Assembly: GCA_001606155.1 (NCBI GenBank)
Contig: LODT01000004.1
Location: 1,116,001-1,180,000 of the forward strand
Direction: 5' to 3'
Length of the DNA stretch: 64,000 bases
From: Tieghemostelium lacteum
Lineage: Eukaryota > Evosea > Eumycetozoa > Dictyosteliales > Raperosteliaceae
The translations under genes were made by a program, and so were the position numbers. The notes under the pieces were generated by a model. It had not been told where the DNA came from, did not search any database, and worked only from the letters and a program-made list of their open reading frames with translations. Of the stretch, positions 36,403 through 47,533 are shown piece by piece; position 1 is the stretch's first letter; each line of letters opens with the position of its first letter.

Positions 36403-38048
36403 TTATTGAGATAATTTAGAATATCTTTTAGTGGTTGAGGAGGAATAAGAATCTTGAGAACGTACTTTAGCAGGTGGTCTACCTTCAATTGGGATATAGT
36501 TACGGTACCATTCACCTTTGTAGACTTGTCTGGGTCTGTAGATTTTAGTTTCTGGGTCCTCTAGATGTTCAACCCAGTGAGCTAGCCAACCAACTGCACG
36601 AGGGATCATAAAGAGTACAGGGAACATATCAGTTGGGAAACCCATAGCCTTGTAGATGAGACCAGAGTAAAAATCAACATTGGGGTAGAGTTTTCTAGAT
36701 ACAAAGTATTCATCTGAAAGAGCTTGTTTCTCAAGTTCAGTAGCCACTTCAATTAGTGGTTCCTTTCCAAGAGATTCAAATACCTCGTAGGCAACTCTAC
36801 GAATAATCTTTGCTCTTGGGTCATAGTTCTTGTAGATTCTGTGTCCGAAACCCATCAACTTCTTCTTCTTTCCTTTAACATCAGCAATAAACTGTGGAAT
36901 ATTCTCTTTGGTTCCTATATGGGTAAGCATATCCAAAACAGCTTCATTGGCACCACCGTGTAGTGGACCGTACAGAGCACCAGCTGCACCAGCAACAGCG
37001 GTATATGGGTCAGTACCCGACGATGCAATATGTCTCATAGCAGCAGTGGAGCAATTCAATTCATGATCAGCATGTAAAATGAACAAAATCTCCAAAGCAC
37101 GACATAAAACAGGGTTGGGCTTGTAATCAGGTTCAGAGAGCTTATCGAGCATATATAAAAAGTTCTCAGTGTATCCCAAATGGTTTACAGGTGTGTTATA
37201 GGGACGACCGATACGATGTCTCCAAGCACTTGCAGCAATGGTTGGTAGTTTACCTACTATTCTAAAGATTTGCTTGTTTCTGACTGACTCGGATTTGAAG
37301 ATCTCTTGTCCTGCCAATGCTGGATTGGACTCTGGGTAAAAAGTACCGAGTGCAGCGACAGTTGAGATAACCATACCCATTGGATGTGCGTCGTATCTAA
37401 AGGTCTTCATCATTGCCACGAGATTCTCATGGAGAAAAGTGTGGGTCATAATCTTGTTATTCCATTGATCAAGTTGTGATTTGTTGGGAAGATTGCCGTT
37501 AATGAGCAGATAGGCAACCTCTAGGAAATTAGATCTCTCTGCTAATTCTTCAATTGGGTAACCCCTGTATCTTAGTATACCTTTATCACCGTCAATGTAG
37601 GTAATGTATGATGTGACTACTGCTGTGTTTTGGAATCCTGGATCGTAGATCATCAATCCATTGTCATCTGCAGTCTCAGAGACTTCTTTGAAAAGGTTGG
37701 CATTCAATGTTCCATTCTTTATCTTGAAATCATATGATTTACCTGTTCTGTTATCTGTAACTGTAATTGTCTCTTTTCTATATAAATTGTAATTTATAAT
37801 AATTTGACAATTATAATAATAGATAATAAAAAATAATTGTTTTTTGTGTTATTCGCAAAAATTCAATATATTGTGTTTCTCTCATTCCTTGGATTTATCC
37901 AAAAAATGAGAGATTGATTCAATTTCATTTTTGATTAAATTTACTTTGTGGTTGCACCTGTTGGTGAATCTATCAAATATTCCTCATCTTCATCCTGTTG
38001 CTTATTCAAGTGACTTGAAATCACATCAATTCTATTGAGATAAGACAT
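36403..38048 (-). CDS. cshA: Peroxisomal citrate synthase with PTS2
   Basis: Two exons, 38048-37945 and 37777-36403, give 492 residues. The first exon codes for [18 protein letters not shown]; residues RIDVISSHL fit the PTS2 rule R-[LIV]-x5-[HQ]-[LA]. The rest is a type II (bacterial-like) citrate synthase: [12 protein letters not shown], catalytic His in [16 protein letters not shown], second His in [13 protein letters not shown], and Asp in [13 protein letters not shown]. discoideum CshA is known as a peroxisomal citrate synthase needed for normal growth and development; orthology is inferred from the PTS2 and family type. It condenses oxaloacetate with acetyl-CoA, probably from fatty-acid oxidation. 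An internal SKL stands two residues from the C-terminus, so it is not a PTS1. Confidence 0.93.
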
Positions 38049-38535
38049 AATGTGAGTGTTATTGAAAATAAACAAAAATAATTGAAAATAAAAAACAAAT
38101 AATTTGAATAAAAATTTTTTTTTTACAAACTGTGTATTCTGATATCGCGATTCGAATTCCTTTTATGGTTTGATATATCCTATTTATTCATAAAACCAGT
38201 CTTTTCTCACAATGAAATTTGCATTCAATTTGAAATTTTAATGATGATATGGATATTTTGGTAAAAACAATTATTAAAAATTCAAATTTTAAAAGAATAA
38301 TATATTTCATCATTTTAATTAACTAATAAAAAAAATCAAATAAATAATTGTCAATTAATAAAAAAATAATGATCTTCAATGAATTTTAATTGGATTTCTC
38401 TTTTCAAGCTGAAAATGAACCCAAAAAAAAAAAATTTTTTTATTTTTTTTTTTTTTTTTCTTTGTTACAAAATATTTTTATTTATATTAGAGTTATAGAT
38501 ATTTTTTATTATCTCTAAAAAAACAACAACAAAAG
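38049..38535. other. Divergent promoter region, cshA / Rab GDI
   Basis: This 487-base AT-rich spacer lies between two divergent ATGs. The most marked feature is a block of about 36 bases of A then T homopolymers at 38426-38461. No gene or clear element is seen. Confidence 0.5.
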
Positions 38536-39894
38536 ATGGATGAACATTATGATTGTATTGTTTTAGGTACTGGTTTAAAAGAATGTATTATTAGTGGTTT
38601 ATTATCAGTTGAAGGTAAAAAAGTACTTCACATGGATAGAAATGGATATTATGGTGGTGAATCAGCCTCTTTAAGTTTAGATCAACTCTTTGAGAAATTC
38701 CGTGGAAAAGGAACTAAAGCACCACCAACATTTGGCAGTAGCAGAGAATACAGTGTAGATTTGATTCCAAAATTCATTTTGTCATCAGGTCTTTTGGTAA
38801 AGATGTTGTTGCACACTGATGTTGTAAGATACCTTGAATTCAAAGTAGTCGATGGATCATACGTCAAACAAAGTAACAAGATTCATAAAGTCCCAAGTAC
38901 TGATACTGAGGCTCTTGCCTCTCCATTGATGGGTTTCTTTGAGAAATTCTCAGCCAAGAAATTCTTTGCCTTCGTTCAAGACTATGAAGATGATAAACCC
39001 TCCACCCACAATGGTATGGATTTGAAAAAGATGCCAATGAAGGATGTCTTTAAGAAGTTTGGTCTCAATGCCGATACTATTGATTTCATTGGTCACGCTG
39101 TTTCCTTGTACCTCAATGACGACTACCTCGAGAAACCAGCCATTGAAACTGTAAACAGAATGAAATTGTATGCTGAATCCATGTTGAAATACAAGAAATC
39201 ACCATACATTTATCCATTATATGGTCTTGGTGAGCTCCCACAATCCTTTGCACGTCTCTCTGCAATCTATGGTGGTACATATATGCTCAATAAACCAATT
39301 GAAAAGGTAACTTTCAATGATGGTAAAGTCCATGTCACCTCTGAAGGTGAGACCGCTACTGCTGACTACGTTGTTGCTGATCCAACTTACTTCCCAGACA
39401 AGGTCAAGAAGAGTGGTCGTATCATTCGTGCCATTTGCATCTTGAATGCCCCAATTCCAAACACCTCCAACTCTGAATCTGTCCAAATCATCCTTCCACA
39501 GAAACAATGTGGTAACAGAAAGAATGATATATACGTAGGTGTCATCTCTTCCAGTCATTTCGTCTGTGCCAAAGGTAAATTCATTGCCATTGTCTCTACC
39601 ACCGTCGAAACTGAAAACCCAGAGAAAGAATTGGAACCAGCTTACAATTTACTCGGACCAATCGTCGAGAAATTCGTCTCTGTTACTGATTTCTATGAAC
39701 CAATCACTGATGGTACTCAAGATAAATGTTTCATCTCTAAATCCTATGATGCCACCTCTCACTTTGAAACCACTTGTGCTGATGTCATGGATATTTATAA
39801 GAGAATCACAGGTAAAGATTTAGTTTTAACAATTCATCCAAATATCTTACAACAACAAAAAGAACAACAAGATGAAGAAGGTAGTGAAAATTAA
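38536..39894 (+). CDS. Rab GDP dissociation inhibitor (GDI)
   Basis: Single exon, 452 residues, the usual GDI length. It starts [20 protein letters not shown] with the FAD-like GxGxxx dinucleotide fold. Family-conserved regions follow: [16 protein letters not shown], the Rab-binding platform ([20 protein letters not shown]), and [22 protein letters not shown]. The lack of the long insertion found in Rab escort proteins favours GDI over REP. It extracts prenylated GDP-bound Rab proteins from membranes and recycles them through the cytosol. The C-terminus is Q/E-rich. Confidence 0.95.
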   Translation: MDEHYDCIVLGTGLKECIISGLLSVEGKKVLHMDRNGYYGGESASLSLDQLFEKFRGKGTKAPPTFGSSREYSVDLIPKFILSSGLLVKMLLHTDVVRYLEFKVVDGSYVKQSNKIHKVPSTDTEALASPLMGFFEKFSAKKFFAFVQDYEDDKPSTHNGMDLKKMPMKDVFKKFGLNADTIDFIGHAVSLYLNDDYLEKPAIETVNRMKLYAESMLKYKKSPYIYPLYGLGELPQSFARLSAIYGGTYMLNKPIEKVTFNDGKVHVTSEGETATADYVVADPTYFPDKVKKSGRIIRAICILNAPIPNTSNSESVQIILPQKQCGNRKNDIYVGVISSSHFVCAKGKFIAIVSTTVETENPEKELEPAYNLLGPIVEKFVSVTDFYEPITDGTQDKCFISKSYDATSHFETTCADVMDIYKRITGKDLVLTIHPNILQQQKEQQDEEGSEN

Positions 39895-40180
39895 TCTTTT
39901 CTTATACTCCCTTTCTCTCTCCTCTCTCTTTCCTCATTCCCTTCCCATCTTTTTTTATTGTGTGTGCAAAAAAAAAACTTTGTTTGACTAGTTATAATAA
40001 ATAATCAATAATAATATATACTATATATTTTAATAATAAAAAATAAAAACAATAAATATAAAAGAAACACAAAAATAGACTACATTATCTCATTATCTGA
40101 ATTTGTATACTCCCTTCACCCCTTTACGAATATCAATTTAAAATTTTTTTTCTCTCTCATTTTAGTTTTTTACATTAAAG

Positions 40181-40984
40181 ATGTCAAATCCTATAGTTAG
40201 ATCAGTAATTTTGGATATTGAGGGTACAACTACACCAATTTCATTTGTATACGATGTATTGTTTCCCTATGTCAGACAGAATTTAAAGAGTTATCTAACA
40301 CAGCATTGGGAGAGTGATATAGTCAAAAATGATGTTTCAATGCTATTTCAACAGAATAAATTAGATAGAACTGGTGGTGATGATAAATTTAAAGATACAC
40401 CAAAGATTCTATACGATGCCGAGGATATAAGTGATAGCACAACACAGATTCAGTCAGTAGTTGACAATGTTTTCTATCAAATGGATAGAGATCGTAAATC
40501 AACACCACTAAAACAGTTACAAGGTCACATTTGGTTACAAGGCTATCAACAAGGTACTCTAAAGGGTGTGGTATTTGATGATGTTCCTGTCAGTTTGGAA
40601 AAATGGAAACAACTTCAAATACCAGTTTATATATTCTCATCGGGTTCTGTTGAGGCACAAAAACTATTATTCAACTATTCAGATCACGGTGATTTGATTC
40701 CAATGCTTTCTGGGCACTTTGATACAACCATTGGAAGTAAACTTGAATCTATATCCTATACAAATATAATTGACCAAATTAATCTAAAAGCACCTGTTAA
40801 ACCTTCAGATTTCCTTTTTGTCACAGATTCAATTCATGAGGCAAAAGCTGCCAAAGAAGTTGGTTTAAATGTTTCAGTTTCTATTAGACCTGGAAATCCA
40901 CCAATTCAAGATCCCTCTCTACCAACATTTAATAAGATTACAGATTTTCATCAACTATTTGATCAATATAAATTTGGAAAATAA
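40181..40984 (+). CDS. enoph1: Enolase-phosphatase E1 (methionine salvage)
   Basis: Single exon, 267 residues. HAD-superfamily motifs are VILDIEGTTTPISFV (motif I, Asp12 with the E1-specific Glu14), VYIFSSGSVEAQKLLF (motif II), and KPSDFLFVTDSIHEAKAAKE (motif IV). It is a bifunctional enzyme of the methionine salvage pathway: enolisation then dephosphorylation of 2,3-diketo-5-methylthiopentyl-1-phosphate, giving acireductone. It is cytosolic and magnesium-dependent. The gene is convergent with msh6, with 43 bases between stops. Confidence 0.95.
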   Translation: MSNPIVRSVILDIEGTTTPISFVYDVLFPYVRQNLKSYLTQHWESDIVKNDVSMLFQQNKLDRTGGDDKFKDTPKILYDAEDISDSTTQIQSVVDNVFYQMDRDRKSTPLKQLQGHIWLQGYQQGTLKGVVFDDVPVSLEKWKQLQIPVYIFSSGSVEAQKLLFNYSDHGDLIPMLSGHFDTTIGSKLESISYTNIIDQINLKAPVKPSDFLFVTDSIHEAKAAKEVGLNVSVSIRPGNPPIQDPSLPTFNKITDFHQLFDQYKFGK

Positions 40985-41027
40985 AATCTATCCAACCTAT
41001 AGGTTTTAATATTAAATTATTATATAT

Positions 41028-44000
41028 TTATTTTAAAGTGGATTGAAGCAATTTTAAATCGGATAAACTGTTATTTTTATAGGCAGTTTGAATCTTTTTA
41101 ACCAATTCTGATTTGTGAATAGTACCGTGTATATATGTGGATATTGTAGATTCCTTTTCAAATTGAATTGCTTTCTCTTCAGCTAATTGTGTGACTACAT
41201 TTGGTAGACCAGACATTGCAGCTACTAGTAGACCATAAGAATTTGGACATACACCTTCTTTGAGTTTATACGAGAATATAACACGTTTGTTTTTTTGATC
41301 GACATTACAGCTCATGAAAGATTTGGCAAGATGTGAGGTAATGGTAGGTTCATTGGCTAGTGACTGGTAATGTGTTGCAAATAGACACATGGAGTGCAAG
41401 TTCAGTACAATGTACTTCAATACAGAGTAAGCTATAGAATAACCATCAAATGTTGATGTACCACGACCTAGTTCATCCATGATTACCAGTGATCTTGGTG
41501 TTGCATATTTTAGCACATTTCCAGCTTCTTGTAATTCCACCATAAATGTACTTTGACCAGCCATGATATTATCATTTGCACCTAGACGAGTGAATATTCT
41601 GTCTACTACAGATAGTTTACATTCACTTGCTGGTACATAGCACCCCAATTGTGCCATGACAGCTACAAGACATGTCTGTCTTAACATTGTAGATTTACCG
41701 CCCATATTAGGACCGGTAATTACCATAGTCGAAGGGTGGTTTTCACAATTTAGATTCAAATCATTTGGTATGAAATCCTCACCACCGGTTCTTGCAGAGA
41801 TACATGGATGCACCATATCTTTTACTGATAGGAATGCCTTGTTGTCAGATACAAATTCAGGTTTACACATGGAGATGGTAGATTGACAGCTAACCTTATA
41901 TAGAGACAACAAACAATCCAAATTAGCCAGACACCGAATAGCATCTTGAAAGAGATTGTAATGTTCATTGAATATCTCTTGAACCTTCTTTAAAAACTCT
42001 CTGGAGAGTACTTGCAGTGTATCACGTTCCTCCAGTAGCTGTGGAAGAATCTTGAGGATAAAAGGCGAATGAAAACGTTGACATGTCTTAGTAGCCTCTG
42101 ATAACTTTGTATAGTTATCAGGAATCTTTGCACGAGTTAGAGCCCTGAGAGGTATCTCAATCTGATAAATTTCTTTACCCATATGTTTATATTCAATTTC
42201 AGGACACTTAAATGTCACTCTAATCTCTTGAATATGTTCTTCCAATTTCTGAACGAGTGCATCTAATTTCTCCTTACATTCATCAAACTCCTTAAAAGCA
42301 CCTTCAGTTGGAAGTAGTTGGTCACCTTCTAGTGTAAAACTGTTTTTTACAGTATCAATAGCAGGTCTCAAATCTGGATAACAACCTTTTCCAAAAGTCA
42401 AACAATTTCTCAATTGTACAGAGCTTATCTCTTGATGTAGTGTAACATCACCTTCATCATCTACCTGTGACCCACTTTGAATAGCACCAATTTGATAGTG
42501 AATAGTCTCAAAATGGTTCAATACCGAATTGATATCTGAAATCTTTGAACTTTTTGCATGAATTCTCGATAGCTTTCTCTCGAGATCCGGTAGTTTTTGA
42601 AGTAGAGTCTGAACAGATTGCAATGTTACATGATTATTGTGGAAATATTCAATAGCTCTCTGACGATCTTTAATCTTCTCCAAGTTTGCCAAAGGTCTAC
42701 ATATCCACTGTCTTAGTAGTCTCTTTCCAAATGCAGTTTGACAACGATCCATAAGTTTCAAAAGAGTACCTTCAGTACTACCATCGGTGGTATTATTAAA
42801 AATCTCTAGATTTACTAGACATTGTGCATCTAGAATCATAGTATTTCCAATATCAAGTGGACTGAATTTCTGGAATCTACCTTGTTGACATAGTTCCTCA
42901 CCAATCTTAATTTCAAAGAGATAAGATACACAAGCACCCAAAGCACACATAGTAAATACTTCATTCTTGTGTTGTAAAAGAGTCTCTGGAAGTTCTTTAT
43001 CAGGTCTGTTTTCTTTAATCTTATTGAGAGTCTCTTCAGGATCCCAGTACTCAGTCAATGAATTTCTAGCATTTAGAATAGGTCTGACACTTGCCAATAC
43101 TCTCTTTACAATAGATAATGTAGCTGTAGAGGTAGCATTTCTCTCGTATATAATCTCCTTTGGCATTGTCTGTAACAGTACCGTTTCAAACTGCATACGA
43201 GCTTCATCGTCCTTAAAAGTAGTCAAATGAAATTCTCCTATAGAAGTATCAACAAGACAAATACCGTATTCTCTAGTTGACTCCTCCTCTTTAATTGCCA
43301 TTAAAAATGTCGAAGACAAGTCCGTTATCAAAGACTCATCAAGTAATGTACCAGGTGTCAGAATAGAAGAAACTTCTCTTTTGATAATAGAATCTGTCTT
43401 ACCACCACCACCTTGTGCAGTAAGTCTCTTCTTCTGACCAATTGCAGACTCCATTTGATCTACTTTTGTAACCTTGTACCCTTCCTTAATCAACTTTGCA
43501 GCCCAAGTTGTAAAAGAAGCCTCTGGAACACCCACCATCTTCATATTGACACGATCTGTCATTTTCAAACCTAACAATTGATGACCAATCTGAGCATCAC
43601 TTTCATAAAGTTCATAGAACTTGCCCTTCTTGAAAAACACTATAGTGTCATAGTACTTGCTTTTGATCTCCCAAAACTGTCTTTCAAAAGGTGAGAAATT
43701 ACTGAGGTACTTTGGAGGTATATACAATGTTCTTGGATCATAATCTGGGTGATCCATACCACGTTGATTTGCATCTTGAATATTAACAAGAAACTGATAT
43801 CTCTCCTCTAGTTTCTCCTTATTTAATGTCTTTCCAAAAGCACCTTTTTTAGTAGGAGTTTCCTTAGTCTGTGAAGATGAAGATGAAGATGACTGTGAAG
43901 ACCTTGTCAATTTCTTTCTATTATTAGTCTTTGGTTTAGTCTCTTCTTCTGATTGATAATCATCACTACCATCATCTTCTGACACTTCTTCATTAGATTC

Positions 44001-44837
44001 ATAATCAGAATCTTCAGATTTCTTTTTAGCAGCAGGTTTCTTCTTTGCTGGTGTTTTCTTTAGTGGTGATTTTGTTGGTGTTGCAGGTACCTTTTTAACA
44101 GGTGTAATTGGTGGTTTAACTTCTTTTACCTCTTCTTCCTCATTAAAATCAATATCATCAAATAGAGATTGTTCACTCATTTCTTTTCTCTTTCTACTAA
44201 TAACTGCTGTAGTAGAACTACTACTAATATTATTCTTATGTACATTGTTATTATTATTATTATTATTATTATCATCAGACGCACTATCTATTACAATAGG
44301 ATCTGGTGTTTTTGCAGTGAATATTGTTGGTTTTGGTTTTGAAATTGGAGTTTTAACTACAGGGGTTGCAGCAGTTGTTGGTTTCTTTGGTGTATCTTCA
44401 TTTTTAAATCTATCAAATAGACTCTGTTGAGGTTCTTTTTCAACAGTAAAAAAATTAGTAATCTGTGGCTGTTGTGCTTTCTTTTGAGGTGAGGTTTTTA
44501 AAAGTCTCAATGAAAGAGGTTGCGATTTATGTGTAGCTGCTGTATTCTCTTTACTTAGAGGTGTATTAGTTGTTATAGTGGGTTTTAATGCTAGCTTTTG
44601 AGTTTGGGTACTACTACTAGTGGTGGTGGTAGTACTGCTATTACTACTAGCTTGTGGTTGTGTATATGGTGTGGTTTTAGTAGGTGTAACGTTTTTAAGA
44701 TTTAGTTTATTCTTTAATGGTGAACTCTGTGTTTGAGTGTTTTGGTTAGGTGGTGTTGATGTTGAACTACTATTGGTTGAATCTTCATTATCAAATTCAA
44801 TTTCATCAAATTCGTCAAATGACATGATATCATCCAT
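41028..44837 (-). CDS. msh6: DNA mismatch repair protein Msh6
   Basis: Single exon, 1269 residues. The N-terminal 330 residues are low-complexity (Ser/Thr/Asn/Lys/Glu) and hold a PCNA-interacting box QPQITNFF (residues 123-130). No PWWP domain is seen. The mismatch-binding domain has the F-x-E motif in KGKFYELYE (about residue 404). Connector, lever and clamp regions follow, then the ATPase with Walker A in [14 protein letters not shown] (about 1040) and Walker B in [16 protein letters not shown]. With Msh2 it forms MutS-alpha, which recognises base mismatches and small loops. An ATT repeat codes for an Asn run of about nine residues near residue 190. Confidence 0.96.
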   Translation of the reverse strand: MDDIMSFDEFDEIEFDNEDSTNSSSTSTPPNQNTQTQSSPLKNKLNLKNVTPTKTTPYTQPQASSNSSTTTTTSSSTQTQKLALKPTITTNTPLSKENTAATHKSQPLSLRLLKTSPQKKAQQPQITNFFTVEKEPQQSLFDRFKNEDTPKKPTTAATPVVKTPISKPKPTIFTAKTPDPIVIDSASDDNNNNNNNNNVHKNNISSSSTTAVISRKRKEMSEQSLFDDIDFNEEEEVKEVKPPITPVKKVPATPTKSPLKKTPAKKKPAAKKKSEDSDYESNEEVSEDDGSDDYQSEEETKPKTNNRKKLTRSSQSSSSSSSQTKETPTKKGAFGKTLNKEKLEERYQFLVNIQDANQRGMDHPDYDPRTLYIPPKYLSNFSPFERQFWEIKSKYYDTIVFFKKGKFYELYESDAQIGHQLLGLKMTDRVNMKMVGVPEASFTTWAAKLIKEGYKVTKVDQMESAIGQKKRLTAQGGGGKTDSIIKREVSSILTPGTLLDESLITDLSSTFLMAIKEEESTREYGICLVDTSIGEFHLTTFKDDEARMQFETVLLQTMPKEIIYERNATSTATLSIVKRVLASVRPILNARNSLTEYWDPEETLNKIKENRPDKELPETLLQHKNEVFTMCALGACVSYLFEIKIGEELCQQGRFQKFSPLDIGNTMILDAQCLVNLEIFNNTTDGSTEGTLLKLMDRCQTAFGKRLLRQWICRPLANLEKIKDRQRAIEYFHNNHVTLQSVQTLLQKLPDLERKLSRIHAKSSKISDINSVLNHFETIHYQIGAIQSGSQVDDEGDVTLHQEISSVQLRNCLTFGKGCYPDLRPAIDTVKNSFTLEGDQLLPTEGAFKEFDECKEKLDALVQKLEEHIQEIRVTFKCPEIEYKHMGKEIYQIEIPLRALTRAKIPDNYTKLSEATKTCQRFHSPFILKILPQLLEERDTLQVLSREFLKKVQEIFNEHYNLFQDAIRCLANLDCLLSLYKVSCQSTISMCKPEFVSDNKAFLSVKDMVHPCISARTGGEDFIPNDLNLNCENHPSTMVITGPNMGGKSTMLRQTCLVAVMAQLGCYVPASECKLSVVDRIFTRLGANDNIMAGQSTFMVELQEAGNVLKYATPRSLVIMDELGRGTSTFDGYSIAYSVLKYIVLNLHSMCLFATHYQSLANEPTITSHLAKSFMSCNVDQKNKRVIFSYKLKEGVCPNSYGLLVAAMSGLPNVVTQLAEEKAIQFEKESTISTYIHGTIHKSELVKKIQTAYKNNSLSDLKLLQSTLK

Positions 44838-45440
44838 CTTTTGAAAACTTTTAACTAAAAATGAGAAGGGATTCTATGAAAAATGAAAATTTTTTAAAAT
44901 TTTGGCGGTTCAATAATCTGTTTTTAAAATTTCACATCTTTCTAAGAACAAATCTTTATAAATTTTATTTCTTCACATTAATGCATATATTGATCATATA
45001 TTGTATTAGATTTTTATTATAATCACTAGCATAGTTAACATGATATTTAAGTTGTTTATTAAACACTGATATAGTACTATTAAACATTTTGGAGCGCCAA
45101 TATGCAGTAATTCAAATGTTTTATCAAACTTCCCTTTTCACAATAAAAAAAACAGATTATTATAATAGGTGGTTTATTTTTAAGATCTATTAGAAAATTT
45201 TAGTGAATAATGGGGGTGATTGATTTAGGTAAAAAAATGTGGGTTTACACAAATATATATGAAAGATATCTTTGAATTGTTTAAAAAGAGTTAAATCAGT
45301 ATTATATGAATTCACATCTATTCCTTTTTCTAAAAAGAGTTAAAACTGTTATTCTAAAATTTTAGTATAAATAGAACTCGATTTTAATTATTTTAAATCA
45401 TTAAATCAATTAAATCAATTAACTTTCAAAACAACTAAAA
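44838..45440. promoter_or_regulatory. Upstream region of the HssA/B-like gene (and of msh6)
   Basis: This 603-base spacer separates divergent starts. Towards the small gene it shows two G-rich tracts (GGGGGTGAT at 45212-45220; TGTGGGT at 45238-45244). A direct repeat follows at 45282-45303 and 45331-45353, both beginning TAAAAAGAGTTAAA. A TATA box (TATAAATA, 45366-45373) lies about 70 bases before the ATG, and there are three TTAAATCA units at 45393-45420. The G tracts resemble G-box-factor sites of D. discoideum developmental genes; that link is inferred. Confidence 0.5.
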
Positions 45441-45775
45441 ATGACAATCTTAGGTAAATATAGAATTTAATATATTCAATTCACAATTGTTTATTAAATG
45501 ATATTAATATGGAAATGAAAATAGCTTCTCTTTCATCTATGGGTAATGTTAAACCAATGAGCTCAAGTTCTGCTAAAATCAGTTCTGGATCAGCTATGTC
45601 ATCTATGCAATCAAGTAACTCTGTTGCTTGTGGTGGTTGTAATGGTAACCTTATTGGTGGACTATTGGGTACCACAGTAGGTCTAGTTGGTGTTGTTGTA
45701 GGTGGTGTTGTATTACCAGTTGTTGGTACTGTTGTAGGTACTGTTGGTGGTGTCTTAAATGGTATTTGTCTCTAA
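45441..45775 (+). CDS. HssA/B-like small protein
   Basis: Two exons, 45441-45453 and 45525-45775, give 87 residues. The 13-base first exon (MTIL plus one base) joins to ASLSSMGNVK, restoring the start MTILASLSSMGNVK that marks this dictyostelid family. The middle is Ser-rich, followed by CGGCNGN and a Gly/Val-rich hydrophobic stretch (GLLGTTVGLVGVVVGGVVLP) and the end GGVLNGICL. D. discoideum has dozens of such genes, many expressed in prestalk or stalk cells; the molecular function is unknown. The tiny first exon followed by a 71-base intron is a family trait and is shared with the gene at 60051. Confidence 0.9.
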
Positions 45776-45846
45776 ATACTAATCTACTCTACACAATGTA
45801 CTTTAATCTGGTACTTTATTCTATTTAAATAAATTATTTATTACAT

Positions 45847-47478
45847 TTACATGCAACATGACCATGAAGAAATTGGGGAAATGGGTGAATATAGATTGAG
45901 TTTATCTGGTGGTATTGGGTTGGAATGATGAAGATAATAGTTTTTAATCAAATTTCTTGATATTTTTACTTTATCATCCCCACATGAATACAAATTTGAA
46001 TTGATTGATTTTAAAGTTACATTCTTAAGCAAAGCAGAGAACAACTCTTTTTCATTTTTATCTCTACTATATTCATTGAAATAGATTTCTATACTCTCAA
46101 GTGTGGTGTTATTACCCACACTATGAAAATCAATGACATCTATTCTTGAACAAGAAAGATGTCTAAGAGTGGGGTGTTTCAATCTGATGGCATGATTTAC
46201 AAAATTTCCACTCAAATTCAATTTAATAATATGATTGTTTTTCTCCAAAGCATCTACTATTTGTTCATGACCTACAACGCTATAAGAATTGATATTTATA
46301 CTGGTTAGACTTGGGGAATTCAATTGAATAATCCGACAGATCTCATATATACTACTTTCATTAATCTCCAGAGATTCAATATTTTTCAATATAGATAGAG
46401 GTATGGAGGTAAATGGAGTGGTTTTATAGATTAAAAGTGTCTTAATAGAGTGTTGAGATCCCCAGAATCTGAGTAACGAATCATAAGTAGCAAGCAGTGA
46501 AGTTAGTGTTTGGTTGGTAATTGTAAGCTCCGAATCTATATGAATAAATGGAAACATAATTTCAAGAGTTTTAACTAATGAGTTGTTGTTGAGATAGCTG
46601 ATTATATGATCATGTTTTTGGGGAGTTTTTGTATTAATAGATACTGAAATGAGATTGGGGTGTTTGGTAAGATCCTCTGAAAAAAATTTTAAACCTGAGT
46701 CTGTGAAAATTTTGAATTCTTGTAATTTCATATTACACCTGAGCAATGAATTATATGTATCCTGATTGATTATTGCATTTATAAGTGACAGACTAGTTAA
46801 TTGAGAGTTTAGATGATGGTCTTGTTTTTGGAAATCAAGGTGTAAGATTTTCAGTTTAAAGATGTTATAGTGTTTTAGTGACTCTTGAATTTCGGTAATA
46901 TAGTCAATAGTCATCATGTAGGTATTAAACTCAATGATACTATTTTGGATATTGTCAATGAGAGTGGAGTTGAAATGTAAACTTGAACTGATAACATAGG
47001 AGAGATTTTGTGTTGTCAGATCCCTATGAAATATACCATTGAAACTTGATAATATAGAACTCCTATTCCTAATCAAGTCATCTCTATTCTGAACTTTAAA
47101 GGGTGCACCTAAGTAACAACTATTTCTATATTCAACCAAAGATATCATTTCATTGTTCAGTTGTTGAAGCATATTAGGTTCCATCCAAAAGGCTCTATCA
47201 CTATCACCTACATAGGCTTTTATAATCTTATCACTTATTTGTATTGATTGGAATTTAAATCCTATATTCTTGAGTCTCAACAGTAGTGATACTTCATTTA
47301 CATTTCCCAAATGAACCACATCATGGTAGAATTTTGTTATCAACACCAACCATTCTTTGGAAATGAGTCCTATTTGACAAATTAAGTACCTATAAAAATA
47401 TACATTAAATTTATTATTATCATAACTATTTAGATAAAGTCTAATAATGTATTTTTTTAATAGCGAAGGTAGTTTCAT
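45847..47478 (-). CDS. F-box/LRR-like protein, cluster member 1
   Basis: Single exon, 543 residues. N-terminal MKLPSLLKKYIIRLYL and CQIGLISKEWLVLITKF resemble a diverged F-box. The remainder is made of leucine-rich repeats (LTSLSLINAIINQDTYNSLL; SPSLTSININSYSVVGHEQI; HPTLRHLSCSRIDVIDFHS). It is a presumed SCF adaptor of the expanded dictyostelid family, with no substrate prediction. Its ATG is 55 bases from the divergent ATG of the next member. Confidence 0.65.
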   Translation of the reverse strand: MKLPSLLKKYIIRLYLNSYDNNKFNVYFYRYLICQIGLISKEWLVLITKFYHDVVHLGNVNEVSLLLRLKNIGFKFQSIQISDKIIKAYVGDSDRAFWMEPNMLQQLNNEMISLVEYRNSCYLGAPFKVQNRDDLIRNRSSILSSFNGIFHRDLTTQNLSYVISSSLHFNSTLIDNIQNSIIEFNTYMMTIDYITEIQESLKHYNIFKLKILHLDFQKQDHHLNSQLTSLSLINAIINQDTYNSLLRCNMKLQEFKIFTDSGLKFFSEDLTKHPNLISVSINTKTPQKHDHIISYLNNNSLVKTLEIMFPFIHIDSELTITNQTLTSLLATYDSLLRFWGSQHSIKTLLIYKTTPFTSIPLSILKNIESLEINESSIYEICRIIQLNSPSLTSININSYSVVGHEQIVDALEKNNHIIKLNLSGNFVNHAIRLKHPTLRHLSCSRIDVIDFHSVGNNTTLESIEIYFNEYSRDKNEKELFSALLKNVTLKSINSNLYSCGDDKVKISRNLIKNYYLHHSNPIPPDKLNLYSPISPISSWSCCM

Positions 47479-47533
47479 TGGTTCACAATAAAATTTTCAA
47501 ATTTATTTTTATTTTTAGCATTACTTGAACAAC

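Noticed and set aside
38140-38165. GATTCGAATTCC as a tRNA T-arm
   Set aside because: No acceptor stem, D-arm or anticodon arm can be placed around it.
45481-45675. 64-codon minus-strand frame over the HssA/B-like gene
   Set aside because: It is a shadow of the correctly spliced family member on the plus strand.
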